Of a DNA stretch of 64,000 nt, positions 13,866-26,068 are shown in pieces. Made by a program: the position numbers and the translations under genes. This DNA comes from Adineta steineri (lineage: Eukaryota > Rotifera > Eurotatoria > Adinetida > Adinetidae): assembly GCA_905250115.1 (NCBI GenBank), contig CAJNOI010000043.1:498322-562321 (forward strand), in the 5' to 3' direction. Below the pieces are notes generated by a model, which ran no database searches, had not been told where the DNA came from, and worked only from the letters and a program-made list of their open reading frames with translations. Positions within the stretch are counted from its first letter, which is position 1. Each line of letters opens with the position of its first letter.

Positions 13866-15632
13866 ATGAGTATTCCATCACAATCTCAAACTTCACCAGT
13901 TATTCATTTTACCAGTGTAAATCAAATAGAAAAATTCGAATAAACTTTTCCATAGCCTTTTTTTTCTCCTCGATTTAGACTGTTCGTCATGGTCCAAGTC
14001 CATCAAATCCAATAACTGTCTCTCCTTCTACATCATTTGATTATGATAGTCAAAAACAATATGCAGCATTAATTAGTCGTCCTCAATCAACACCAATATC
14101 ATCGCCTATTTTTATTCCAAGATTATCAATAAATAACTTTGATAAAAATGAAACAAATGAAAATTTAATAGCAATATTAAGAAATAATAAAAGACAACGA
14201 TTAACAACTTGTGATTATTCATCATTAACGAATGTAACACCTTTAAATGAAATAAATAATAAAATCGACTCATCCATTCTATTGGAAATATCTGATGATA
14301 GTGATGATGATGGTGAAATTAATTATAATAATAAAAATCGATATGTTCTTCGTCCACCACCTCTTATGGTACTTTCACAAAGTATTCAAGCTAAACATCC
14401 CGAACAATTAATTGATAGTAAATTAAATAATCGATTTTCATCAATTAAAGATTTACCAAATTCACCAGCTAATTATTCATTTGTTTTTCATGGTTTTACA
14501 TCAATGTTTGTATTTTAGGGAAAAAAAATGAATATTTCTAAAAAATATTTTTTTTCTATTCTTTTCAGTCAGATAGAAGAAACAAAACGATTAACTCGTC
14601 GTATGGGTGATTGTTTTACATCGGAAATTATTGATATAACAACAACACATGTCATTATACCTAATGATAATCCTCATATGACAATAACACTTGATCTTAT
14701 TCTTGCATTTATTTATGGATGGTTAGTTTAATACAGTACAAAAAAATATATATTAAATATAATAGTATAGTAACTAATGTATTTACTAACAAAATCTAGC
14801 TAACTTAACGATCTGAGTCACTAGTTTTCTCGTTAGTCAATAAAATTAAATCATTATTTTCCTACTTTAAAATATTTGTAATAATACATGGTAAGTCGCA
14901 TTATCGATGATACGTCTATGAGAATATATAAAAAGTCATTATTTGTACACTGTAGAGTTCAGACTATTCAATCTATACTTGAGTGGACTATTAAGTGTAT
15001 ATTACGATTATATAAAAGATTTTTTCAATTTTATTTTTACGTACCACTTTATCTGTAAGAGTATTTATAAACTCGTTAGAGTATAAAATCATTCGATATG
15101 ATTAAAAATAAAATAAATCTATTTAATTTCTAGTCGTATAGTAACATTTGAATGGTTAAAATCATCATCACGTATTGGTGAATGGTTACGTGTCAATAAA
15201 TTTGAACCAAAAAACTTGTTTAATAGTAATTCATCATTAAATATTTATCGAAAATTTCGTCAACAAAAAAAATCTATTGAATTATTTAATCAATGTGGTT
15301 TGATTTATTTAACATCTATTGCTGAACAACGTCATTTATTAGTTAAATTAATAACATTATTAGGAGGAAATGTAAGTTCTAATGAATTTCATTTTGAAAA
15401 AAACATTTTTTTTCTTTCAAAGATTACAGTTAATCGTGAACGAGCAAAAATCGTTATTGGACAATCATCAAAAAAACTTTCGATAATTATTTATCCACAT
15501 GTGACTGAACAATGGGCTATAGGTTGAATTATTTTGTATTTAATTCTTAAATAATTTTCGTTTATTTTAGATTCAATTAAAGCTGGCAAATGTCTTTCAA
15601 CTGATGATTATCAAATTGATAATAATACTTAA
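13866..15632 (+). CDS. tandem-BRCT protein, microcephalin (MCPH1)-like
   Basis: Six exons (13866-13916, 13979-14509, 14573-14721, 15134-15371, 15423-15522, 15571-15632) give 376 residues. The third exon starts after the second of two tandem CAG acceptors (TCAGTCAG), which is the one that keeps frame. Residues 1 to about 185 are Ser/Pro/Asn-rich and probably disordered, with an acidic DDSDDDGE patch. Then come two BRCT domains. The first (about 186-265) has VFHGF, TTTHVI and FEWLKSSSRIGEWL. The second (about 285-365) has GLIYL, LLGGN, RAKIVIGQSS and EQWAIDSI. The KIVIG..EQWxxDSI segment and spacing fit the C-terminal BRCT pair of microcephalin, which binds phosphorylated H2AX at DNA breaks. 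The N-terminal BRCT of vertebrate MCPH1 is absent. Assignment to MCPH1 rather than another tandem-BRCT protein is moderately sure. Confidence 0.68.
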
Positions 15633-16197
15633 TTCTAACGATACTTCAAATGTGTCAGATATATTTGTTTTATTTTATTTCGATTTTTTTTTTCTATAGA
15701 TTATTTCATATGTATAACTAATAAACAAAACAAAAAAAATGATTAGGAAACAAATAAATATTTGAACATATGTGATAGAGAAAAAAAGCAAAATGAATTT
15801 TTATAATATGTTGTTATAGAGAACGAATTCGATAGTATTTATTGATTATATTCTCAATGAAATTTGATGTTTTCTAACAACCTGTTATATGAATCCTACT
15901 ATATGATCATCATATAAGTAAACTTCTTTACTTTTTTTTTTCTTCTTTCTTTTCTCTATAGCCGATTTATGAGCAAGGTTCTGTTCTTTTTTCATATCTC
16001 ATGCTGTGCTTTGTATGAACATAAAAGAAACGGAAAGAATAAAAGGATGAAGAAGGAAAAGAAAAAGTGAAATTTACGATGTTGCCACTACCGTTGTCGT
16101 GCTGACGACCTTTTTTTCCTGTAATGACTGACTTATAACAACGGATTGAACACTCTCATTCCTTTTTTTTTTTTTTAAATATACATTTTATTAACAA
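15633..16197. other. intergenic, no gene seen
   Basis: About 560 bp between two plus-strand genes. Pyrimidine tracts occur near 15930-15960 and immediately before the next start codon. No further feature is supported. Confidence 0.4.
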
Positions 16198-16806
16198 ATG
16201 GATAATATATCGATTAATAATCATTTTCAATCGATTTTTTATCTTCTGATTCATATTTCATGTTCATTTGTTCAATTATCTTGTATATTAACTATATTAG
16301 GTTTACAAATAACATTGACAATAACACAAACATGTGCATTTAAAATTGGTGTTGGTTTTTGGTCATTTCCATTTTTATTTTTATCACCAATTAGTATTTG
16401 GTTACTTGTTTGGAAACGAAATTTAATTTGTTATTGTTTAAATTTTATTTTTCATATTTGTTCAACATTATTTGCAACAACAATTATTATTATTAGTTTT
16501 CTTGCACTTATTGGACAAATAGGAACATCCTGTTCAATGTCTTCATCAACAACAAATGCGTATTTTTTACCATTAAATATTTCATTAATTGTTATTTCAT
16601 TTATTCTTAAATTGTTTATCTATGGAGAAATTCTTTTACTTTATATCTTACAATATAATTCAACTCAACCATCAATTTTATCTGATAAACAATTTCAAGA
16701 AAAAAATTATGAAATTATATCGGATGATGTTTTTATGAAACGATGGAATTTATTTCGATCAATATTGAAGAAAAATCCAAATCATGTTAATGATTTAGAG
16801 ATTTAA
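16198..16806 (+). CDS. four-helix membrane protein, unknown
   Basis: Intronless gene of 202 residues with four hydrophobic segments at about 13-38, 54-72, 77-108 and 121-150, short loops, and a polar C-terminal tail of about 50 residues rich in Lys and Asn. The layout recalls small tetraspan families (MS4A, TMEM-type). It lacks the CCG motif of tetraspanins and the W-GLW-C-C pattern of claudins, so I give no family name. It most likely sits in the plasma membrane or an endomembrane with both ends in the cytosol. The start is the first ATG, right after a long T-run. Confidence 0.6.
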   Translation: MDNISINNHFQSIFYLLIHISCSFVQLSCILTILGLQITLTITQTCAFKIGVGFWSFPFLFLSPISIWLLVWKRNLICYCLNFIFHICSTLFATTIIIISFLALIGQIGTSCSMSSSTTNAYFLPLNISLIVISFILKLFIYGEILLLYILQYNSTQPSILSDKQFQEKNYEIISDDVFMKRWNLFRSILKKNPNHVNDLEI

Positions 16807-17424
16807 TTTTTTTTTCCAAATGTATATATTATCGAAAAAGATACATCTTGACAGTTTTTTTTTGTATATATTTATTAATGTAGAAAGTTAATATTTAGAA
16901 AAAAAATTATTAAAACAAAAAATCATTATTTTTATTTAACAAATATTTGCTAGATTATCATTTATCTATTATTATTTTATTAAATATTAATGTACATATA
17001 TATTACATAACTGATCGCTCGTTCATTACTTTTTTTTATTGAGTATCGAAATTATAAGATGAAGACTTATAAAGATTTCCAATTATTTTGAAATGAATTC
17101 AATGTAGTAGATGTTCGATGTTAAAAAATATTTACGGGAAGATATTACAATCGTAGTTGTAATTTTATGGAAAACTGCTTCCTGCGTTCTTCGATCGATT
17201 GAACATCTTACATTACTGAACTGAGGATTATTCAGGCTATTTGAATCATTCAATCAAGTCATTTAACTGATTCCAAGGAAGTAAGGTTTTTGTCTCTTAT
17301 AAACTCGAAGAAAGAGAGAGACCTCACACTTCTTGTGTGAAAAACTTCGAGATATCTAAAAAAATATTTATTGAAAAAATATCGATCATAATAAAAGAAA
17401 ATGTGAATAGATCGAATCAGTGAT
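16807..17424. other. intergenic between convergent genes
   Basis: About 620 bp between the 3' ends of a plus-strand and a minus-strand gene. I see only AT-rich sequence with T-runs and no coding potential. Confidence 0.4.
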
Positions 17425-17977
17425 TTAGTAAATTGAACATTTGTTTCGACAAAATTCTTTTCGTTTTTTTAATTGTAACAAATTATTATTATCTTTATTA
17501 GCAAGACATTTTATTTCACAGTCAACTTTTCCCGATGTAATAGATTTTAATGAATAATCAATATCTTGTATTTTTTGTTGTTTTGTTTGTTTATTATTTT
17601 CATAAATATTTTCGATTTCTTTTTGACAACCTATACTACACATTTTCTATAAAAGAAAAATAATTGAATCTATTATTTAAGTTGTAATCCACTAACATGT
17701 AGTTCTTTTAATGTATATATATGTTCAATTACTGCACTAATCTGTGATTTAACACATTCATCTTTGCATGTTTCTATATAGTTATCTTGATTAATTTGAC
17801 GTCGTGATCGATATATTTCAGATTCGTTACTTTCACTAGTTGAATCAGATTGACCATTAATTGTCGAAAAACTCATTGATATAATTAACAAACAAAAATC
17901 TATTTATTACAAAAGAATCTCTTTGATATTTAGTCTATATGGTAAAATCGAAACATACTTAGAAGATTGATAAGCAT
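17425..17977 (-). CDS. small secreted protein with four CX3C motifs
   Basis: Three exons (17977-17959, 17899-17697, 17646-17425) give 147 residues. The tiny first exon (19 bp) is needed to complete a signal peptide (residues 1 to about 23, ending STINGQ). A YRSRRQ site follows and may be a dibasic cleavage point. The mature part contains CKDEC, CSIGC, CEIKC and CRNKC. Each pair of motifs is separated by a predicted amphipathic helix of about 20 residues (21 and 18 residues between the inner cysteines). Such twin CX3C arrangements form helical hairpins locked by two disulfides. Here there appear to be two hairpins in tandem. The protein is charged and lacks membrane segments. I know no named family for it. 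Confidence 0.62.
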
Positions 17978-18326
17978 TTTATAAAATTTATTTTTAAATG
18001 ATATATATATATATAATATAGTAGAGGTAAAGTTAAGATAGAGAATAAAGATCAATACGGTTGTCAAGGAAATCTTTAGATTAGATTAAATAAGTCATTT
18101 CTACATTCTCGAAATTATCAAATAAAAATAAAAGATAAAAAAATTTCTAAGAATATCTATTGATCATACATACATTGAATTAGAATATATAATCTATGCT
18201 AAAAATGAAATCACAGATGGTGCCAAATAATTTTGCATTTCATAACGAATAAACAATATCATAATATAAAAACAAATCTCATTGATATAGTCAAAGCATC
18301 TTTATATAAATTTTTTTTTTTTATAA
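17978..18326. other. short divergent intergenic region
   Basis: About 350 bp between a minus-strand gene and a plus-strand gene that start away from each other. It probably holds both promoters. A TA run lies at about 18002-18016. Confidence 0.4.
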
Positions 18327-18910
18327 ATGATTGAAAAAAAGATTTGTGGAATTCTTCTAATTGCTGGTATATTTTGTTTAACAAGTGTTATTATATCACT
18401 TTATAGTATCTCGACTGCTGATTGTAAGTGATTGATTTTGAAAAAAAAATAATAATAATTATTTTATTTAATATAGGGTCAGTAGTTGGTTTATATAGTA
18501 TTGGTCTTTTTCAAACATGTTCTACTTCTGGATGTATTAAAAATCAATATGGAATTAGAAATTATGAAGCAAATTCACCACCAATATTTATTAAACGATT
18601 TTATAATGCTATTCCATTATCTATTGTTAGTGTAATTATTCAATTAATAACTTGTTTTTTCTGTTTTTTAACAGCATTTATTTATTTACCAGCAAAACCT
18701 TCTATAACTTGTTATATAACTCCATTTTTAATATTTATTGCCTTTCTTCTTCAATTCTTTACTTTAACAGAAGCATCATATGGAATACATTTAAATGGAC
18801 GAAGTTCGTCTTTATTTGAAGCAGCTCTTATACTACAATTAATTGTTATTATATTAACTATTATAGCAGCTGATCGTATTCATAACAGATGTAATTTTCA
18901 ATATGTTTAA
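18327..18910 (+). CDS. claudin/PMP22-like four-helix membrane protein
   Basis: Two exons (18327-18423 and 18477-18910), joined across a 53-bp intron that splits a TGG codon, give 176 residues. Four hydrophobic segments are visible: about 7-28 (reaching the first loop), 72-95, 102-122 and 138-160. The first extracellular loop carries W33, then GLYSIGLFQTCSTSGC. This matches the claudin/PMP22/EMP signature of W, GLW-like, C, and a second C eight to ten residues on (here closer, five apart). Family members shape paracellular junctions or membrane contacts. The C-terminal tail is short and lacks an obvious PDZ-binding YV, although the protein does end in QYV. Claudin-superfamily membership is likely; the specific subfamily is open. 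Confidence 0.6.
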
Positions 18911-19116
18911 CAATCAGATTCTTTTTTTCTTATTAAATTCGTGTATCTTAAAGAAAAATGTGTTTTTTTTATTGATTAAGCAATAAGAGAATGAATTTTA
19001 TTATTAAATCATGAAGAATAAATAAATGAATGTTAAAGAAAAATATAATATTTGTTTAAATTCAATTGAGAAAAGCTATTTTGAAAAATAAAAGAAAAAA
19101 TTGTAAAATGTTTTTC

Positions 19117-20615
19117 TTATTTTACATGGTGTTGTGGAAAAATGAATGGATGAGAATAATGTTGGTGATGTTCATCTAAATCGGCTTCCATTTCAGTGAT
19201 CCGACTCTTTCTTTTCAGTGTGTGATGGTTTTTTACCTAAAATGAAAAAAAAGAAAATAAATTTTCATTATTTAAAATTATAGTATAAAATTCGAAGAAA
19301 AACAAATAGATTTTTTTTCTACTCAAATGTTCTTTCATTACCAAAAGAACTTACAAAGGCGAGCGTGCTCGCCGTTAGACACGCACAAAATAAAAGTGCA
19401 GCTAGAAGGAAGAGAAGAAGAGTCGAACCTTGATTAAGCATTTTTTCTTTTGGTTCATTTTTCATCATATCTGTGGTTAATTTAATTGAAGCAATGGTAA
19501 CAACATCATTTTTGTTATCAAGAACCATAAGATCATTTGGCATATTTTCAAGTTTATCTGATGCTGATTGATCATATTCAGCTACTCGAATATGTGAATC
19601 ATCTTCTGGTTCAACTGTAGTTGTTTGTGTTTTTCGTGGTGTGTCATATTTTGATACTCTGTGTGTTTTTTTTGGTTTTTCAGTTTCTTCATCATCATCA
19701 CCAAGATGACCAGTAAATTTTCCTGTTGACATTGTTGAAGTAAAAGTTGATGGATATAATTTAGTTGTATAAAGTTCTGGAGCAATAGTTGATGTAAATG
19801 TTGTCTAAAAGGATAAAAATACTTTTATTGTTTATAATAAAAAGATATATCTATTTACCATAAAATCTGTTGTTGATTCCATGTCCATTTTTGATTTGAT
19901 AAATTCTGTTGTAAAGTCAGTTTTATAATGAGATTCACCATCTTGAACGGTGTGTTCAGTTGTACCAAATGATGCATCATCAAAAAAACGTTTCATGGGT
20001 GCAGATTCAGTGTCTGATTCTACTGTTGTCATAAATGATTCATCAAAAGCACGTTTTGGAGCAACGAATCCTTCAGCTGTTGGGTGATGTTCGAATCGTT
20101 CTGAAGGAATAGATTCATCGACAGCATACATATCTGCAGCACCAACTTTTGAAGCATTGAATTTTTCAGTTAATGTATGATTGAATCGTTCTGATGGGAT
20201 AGGTTCATCTACAGCATATGAATCTTTAGCATCACGTTTTGGAACAAACATGCGTTCAGTTGTTGGTTCAAATGTGAAATGTTCTGAAGCAGAGTGTTCA
20301 TGACCCATATATGATGCTTGAGTGAAATCTTCTGGTACATAGTCTCCAGTAGATGTTGGCATATTCCATGCGCGAGAAATTTCACCTGATAAATTTCTGA
20401 GTTCTAATTCTGGTGTACTATCAGATGTAAACTATAATAAAATAAAATTTGAGATAAATAAAATAAAATAAAATAAATAAACTTACCATTTCTTCTGTAG
20501 ATACATGATTATCGAATGATGATAATGTTGAACTCCGTTCAACAAGTGGTAAGGTAAAGCAGCCACTGACTAATACTAATACAAAAAGTGAGAAAGCGGA
20601 AATAACTGAAGTCAT
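19117..20615 (-). CDS. type I single-pass membrane protein with repeated ectodomain motif
   Basis: Four phase-0 exons (20615-20487, 20431-19859, 19804-19355, 19236-19117) give 423 residues. There is an N-terminal signal peptide (about 1-22), and a Ser/Thr/Glu-rich ectodomain follows. It holds a repeated motif: SYAVDEPIPSERFNH and MYAVDESIPSERFEHH, flanked by related VPKR/APKR segments with dibasic-like KR sites. Near the C-terminus is one hydrophobic helix (STLLLFLLAALLFCACLTAS), then a basic, His-rich cytoplasmic tail of about 40 residues encoded mostly by the last exon. The last exon is supported by a GTAAGT donor and frame continuity. Without it the protein would end a few residues after the helix. 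The ectodomain is mucin-like and probably O-glycosylated. No family is recognised. Confidence 0.62.
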
Positions 20616-21544
20616 TATTGAAACCGTTTAATAAGTATATTCAACGGAAAGAATATTCGTTTTAATGTTAGCTTTTCTTGTAAAGAGTTTACTTCGACAT
20701 GCATTTTCTTTTATAGAAACACTTAAACAAAGAAAGGATAACATGATATCATTTATCGTCATCTTTTTCTATAGAGAAAGACAAAAACAAAGAATGCAAC
20801 GATCATAGTCTGATAGTACAATAGTTAACAGTATGTAAGTAGATAATCACTAGGTTTACTACATCGTCTATTTTTCCAGGCATCGTTAGAAAGAGAAAAA
20901 AAGAAAATAATGTCAGATACATCAGAAATAATAAAAGAATTATTTAAATAAACTCGAATGTCTAAGATGACCTCGATAGAATTTATAATGATCAGTCTGT
21001 GACTTTTGAGATAAATTGTTGAAATAAAAAGAATTTTTCAAATCATTCAAAAGATCTATCTGTTTTTCTTCATAGTATCATTTTTCAGTTGTATTCCAAA
21101 GTTATTTGAATATTGTGATAAGAGCAAATGTATTTAAGATTCTTTTGCAGAGTTGAAAACTTTTTAAAAAGAATCAATTTGTTCCAGTGAACATTTTGTA
21201 GAATAATTTTCAATATAAACAATTAGATAGATAAAACAAAAGTTATTATACTAATATTGTCAAAACTTATATTTCATTCAAAGATGGAGCCACATATACA
21301 TATTATCAATATAAAACTATTAAAACATTTCAAAAATATATAAAATAATAAATCTCAATATAAGTAAAACAAACTCGAATCTTCATTTATTTATAATTAA
21401 AATAATTACATATAACTAGTAGTTGCCAAACAACTAGTTGAATAAATTTAAATAAATGGCGTATATATATGTTGATTTAACATCCGCAAAAAGTAACTAG
21501 CAATCGAAAGAATCATATTTGTTATTATATCGATCTTCAAAGAA
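20616..21544. other. divergent intergenic region
   Basis: About 930 bp between the starts of a minus-strand and a plus-strand gene. It is AT-rich and has no recognisable coding or RNA gene. Promoters for both genes are expected here. Confidence 0.4.
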
Positions 21545-23850
21545 ATGACCCATCCAGAACCAAGGTACTATTTACCTTGTATTTCTTATCTTTTATTATA
21601 ATATTTTAAAATAATTTAGTACATTAGCTCAATATAATTCTCTAACAGATCCAAATTTACAAAGTTACTTTAGTAATGAACGTATGCAAACACATTTAAA
21701 ACATGCTGGATTAGTAAATAGATTTTTTTATTTTAAATTTAATTAATTTGTAAAAAAAATAAAATCTAACTTTTTCTTAGATTTCTGGTCGAGGAGATGT
21801 TTTATCTGATGGTGAATATCGAACAAGATTAGCACGACGTGAACATAAAAGACATGTTCGACATATGCTTGCTGAAAATATTGTTAATCGGTAATAAAAC
21901 AATTGAATTATTATTATTTCTTCTAATGAATTCATTTTTTTAGAGCTATTGATATGGAACGATCACGTAATGCTGAAAGGAATCGTTATTTTGACATGGT
22001 AGCAAAAGCAGCTTTAGTTAATGATATTAAGGTAAAATCGGTTTGTTTTTATATAAATAAAAAAAGTGAATATTATTTTGTTTAGGAATCAAGAAGACGT
22101 ACGGGACATTTATCTGGATTAATGTCATGCTCAAGTGATATGGCTTTATTATCAGTTAATTCATCATGGTCACAAGCACGACCACGAAGTGCAAATTATC
22201 AAAATGATATGGTTATTTGAACTTTTTCTTTTTCTTTACAAAAAAAATTTTTTTATTTTATTTTAAAAAGTATGAAGAACAAATTAGTATTCCTCGTATA
22301 CAATCTGCAAGTATGAATGGTGATCATCGACCAAAAAGCTCATCGAAAACTCGAAATCGTCGTCAAACATCACTTCAACGACCAAAATCATTAGTAAAAT
22401 ATTATAGAAATTCTCTACTTGTATTTTATTTGTTTTTCATTTAATTAAAGAATCGTCCTCGTTCACCAGCTAAATATCCTAAGGGATCATTATCATCATC
22501 ACCTTGCCAAATAAAAATGGTTTATTATGGTCCACATACAAAAATTGATTATGATCGTATGATATTTACAGATATTGATGAAGTCATTGTTATGCAACAA
22601 CATTGTGGTGGAGAAAATTTACCTGTTTGTAAAAAATTTTTAAAACCTGGAGGTTTAATTTTATTTATTAAATACTATTATGTTTTTCTAAATTTATCTT
22701 TAATATTTATTTAGATGAATTTACATTTATTTCTCGTCGTCATTCGGATTATCCATTTGGTTTATCATTATATATTAAAGGTTTAATTGATAGTCGAATT
22801 TCTACATGTTGTGAATATAAACATCGTCATGGTGTTAGATTAGGTGGTGAACGTGGACATTTTGCAATTATATCTGTTGATGGGTCGAAACCATGTATTA
22901 AGTATGTTAGAAATAAATAATGTTATTAAAGAATTCTATTTATGTGTATGTGTATTTAAATAAAGGTGTCAATTTGAAAAACAAGCACGATTAAAAAAAT
23001 ATGCTCAATCACCAAAAGGCAGAGATCAAAATGGAGAACCAGTCATAGTTTCAATGTCTGTTTCCGATGAACCGAAAACAAAACAAAAACCTGTATTAAT
23101 ACCTGTGAGACATACGTCTATTTCAAGTAAATTTCAGTTTTAATTTTCTTAGAAATATTGTATATTTATTTAGATGAAGACAGTTATGAGGATGATTTTG
23201 ATGGTTCAGAAAATCGAAAACAACTAGATAAAGATGATGCTTCATCAGATTCAACTAGAAAATCTTCATCAAATGATAGAAAACCTTTAGGAACAAGCAA
23301 TGCAACACCGAAGGTAAAAATAATCTTAAATATATAAGAAATTCTTGTATTTTTTCATTAATCAAACACCATATTAAATTTATGAATAGGTAATCATGAA
23401 ATTAAAAGGATTCGAGAAGAGTAATGGTGAAAGAATAAATACTTAATGTTATCATTGAATATTTTGAGTAGCATGTACCGTGTAAACTTTAGTAGAAATG
23501 AAATTTCAGATTAAAACTCATTATGTATTAATACTCCTTGTTTCATATTACTCTTCATAAATAGTTCAATAAGATAATTATAATTGTCATTGAATCCAAT
23601 GATATTCGAATGAAATCGATCAGATTACATTGTCTTTTTACTCGTATTATATTTCGTTACCTATTTCACTTTATTTTGATATGATTTTAATTTCTTAGGT
23701 ACCTCCACGTGTATCACGAGTTGCCCAAAAAGCGTCATCCGAAAGATCTGATACATCATTCGATGAAACTCCAAAAGAAAAATCAACAAAAAAAACATGG
23801 CAAATTATATTTCATCCAACAAATATTTCTAAAGGAAATTTTCAAATAGG
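21545..23850 (+). CDS. ERICH3-like protein with DUF4590 domain, cut by assembly gap
   Basis: Eleven exons can be joined in frame: 21545-21564, 21620-21713, 21781-21890, 21944-22031, 22086-22211, 22271-22393, 22451-22652, 22715-22901, 22966-23126, 23174-23313 and 23699 to the gap at 23851. The start (LAQYNSLTDPNLQSYFSN, then HAGLISGRGDVLSDGEYR) matches the N-terminus of vertebrate ERICH3 (LAAYNSL..HL..YFNN, SGLI..GRILSEKEY). The middle carries the DUF4590 pattern: IVMQQHCGGENLPVCKKFL, FISRRHSDYPFGLSLY, CCEYKHRHGVRLGGERGHF, and CQFEKQ. After that it is Ser/Asp/Lys-rich. ERICH3 is a ciliary protein linked to tubulin glycylation and vesicle traffic. That role is from family knowledge, not the sequence. 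The 3' part is lost in the gap, and nothing clearly continuing it is visible beyond 23950. Confidence 0.8.
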
Positions 23851-23950
23851 NNNNNNNNNNNNNNNNNNNNNNNNNNNNNNNNNNNNNNNNNNNNNNNNNN
23901 NNNNNNNNNNNNNNNNNNNNNNNNNNNNNNNNNNNNNNNNNNNNNNNNNN
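23851..23950. other. assembly gap of 100 N
   Basis: Exactly 100 Ns, the conventional size for a scaffold join of unknown length. It interrupts the ERICH3-like gene, so gene order across this point depends on scaffolding being right. Confidence 0.99.
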
Positions 23951-26068
23951 TAAATATATTCTGAATTATCTTGAATCGATGTTTATATAAGAACAAAGCA
24001 GATACAGAATATTGTTTCTTACATGATTATTGACTGCTGCTTTAAAGTGAAAAGTAATAGTAAAAGTGTATTCATGTTTGAAGGGATGAGAAGAGTATGT
24101 AAAATATGCTGATCAGTTTTCCTTATCGGTCTCACTATTGTCATTTGAAGATTTTCAAAAAATTCGAAATATGAACAATAAAGAAGAGAAAGAGTATTAT
24201 TGTTTAGAAAAAAATTTGATTTTTTTAATAGATAATATTATAACATAGCTCTTGAAATATATATTTTTTGTTGTCATAGTTGTAACGAAAAGAGATCACT
24301 CCTCTCACACTCTATCAGAATAGACTTAATTCCTCTTAAATACAATATATCTCTGGAAAAATTCTACGAAGTCTCAGAGATGAAATCAGTACCGATAGTC
24401 AAAATTCCAGTTCTGCTTCAAATTTTTGTGCTTCTGAAACAAGAATACTATGTTATATTATATATTCAAGAATTCTAACTCAAATTATGACACACATGAT
24501 TTGATTTATTTTATATAATATCTATATTTTGGACTCTTAATTCATTATGCTACTGAGCGCATGTGTCATCATGAGAAAATCCTATTTACACACATGATTA
24601 TAGTCGTTATTTTATCTGTAAAAGAATCAGTATATCAAAATGAATGATCAGATAATAAGGATTGTGAAGAGAGAATTTTTAGTGTGATACTAAAATAGAA
24701 TCTTCTTTTATTTATCTCACCGATATCGATAAGCATTGTAGTTGTTGTTGTTGGATTAATTGTAGATGACACGGTTGAACCTGCAAATGATAGATACATT
24801 CATTTTTAAGCGAAACTAATTCTTGTAATTCGTTGAATATCCCTTTTGTAAGAGGCATCAAGTGCCACATATCGATATCTGATTTAAATAGGTCCACTAC
24901 ATTTTATTTAGTCGGATACTATTCGTTTTACTGTCATTGAAATTCTGTTACTTGTACTACAACGATCACACTTTAATTAATACTTGCATATCAAGCATGT
25001 CATCGTATAACGAAGTTCTAAAGACTTCTACAAGTCATATCAAGTAGCACCTATTCTTTACCCACGAACTTATGAATATATGTATTTTTTCATATAAAAC
25101 TCTTGAGATTTGATATTTTCATGATATATAATCTAATCAAGTCTCAAAATAAGTTCTATGTTTGTAATTACAATTGATATGAAACTTTCTGAGTATGAAT
25201 CTTTCAGATATTTAAGGTGTCAACAGATTAAAAGCTCAACTAACAACTAAAGCTTTTCTAAGACACATTTTGATTAATAGAATGGAATTATTTCATTATA
25301 TCAGTTTATATTGAAATGTCTCTTTTCAATGTTTGCTCATTTACATGCCAGCGCTCCAAGAAGAGAAAATATAGTTATTATCTATTGCAAACTAATATCA
25401 ACTCGAGAGAAGTAAATAATAACACATCGATACGGAGAGAGAAGGCACCTCATCTGTGCACATATATATGATTCAAGCTTTTAAATTATTCAAAGTTCTA
25501 AGCTACAGTATTATTTTCTATCCTAATTAGTTTCTATTTTCCACTCGTAATCCTCATTGATTGCAATATGACTTGAAAATTTGTGTTTATATAAAACTTG
25601 TATTAGTCCTCGTAAAATTTTATAGTTTCTGTAAATATTCTACTGATAATAAAGAAAACAATCTGGTTTTCCTGACAATAAAGAAAACAATCTGGTTTTC
25701 CTGACAATAAACTAATAACAACTTCGTTATCAACTTGATTATACCGACAATCACTTCCTTATTCTAACATCTGAAAGAATGAAACAGTGCACTCTATAAC
25801 CGTTAAAAGTTTTTGATGGATTGAACTTATTTTGCTAATTGGATCGAATCAGTCGAAAAAGATTCATTGTTCTTTATACTGATATGATTCGGTTATACTA
25901 TAAGGAATGATATTATTAGAGAAAACTTGAAATAGAAAAATAAATGAGAGGAGAAACTACAGTATAGCACAGATAATAAAATAATGAAATTCCATATTGC
26001 ATTATTTCATTTTAGTCTCGATCCTAGCGCTCTCAGTCTATATCATTACTATTGAGAGTTATTCGTTT
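23951..26068. other. intergenic region after the gap; possible extra exon
   Basis: About 2.1 kb with little coding signal. On the minus strand 24780-24721 is a candidate 60-bp exon (acceptor TTTGCAG, donor GTGAGA, Thr-rich product). Its phase fits the donor at 26085 of the neighbouring membrane-protein gene, but this would need a 1.3-kb intron and a continuation further left. A perfect 29-bp duplication lies at 25648-25705. Confidence 0.3.
25648..25705. repeat. perfect 29-bp tandem duplication
   Basis: Two adjacent identical copies of a 29-bp unit (AATAAAGAAAACAATCTGGT and nine more bases), followed by a six-base start of a third copy. This looks like recent replication slippage. Confidence 0.9.
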
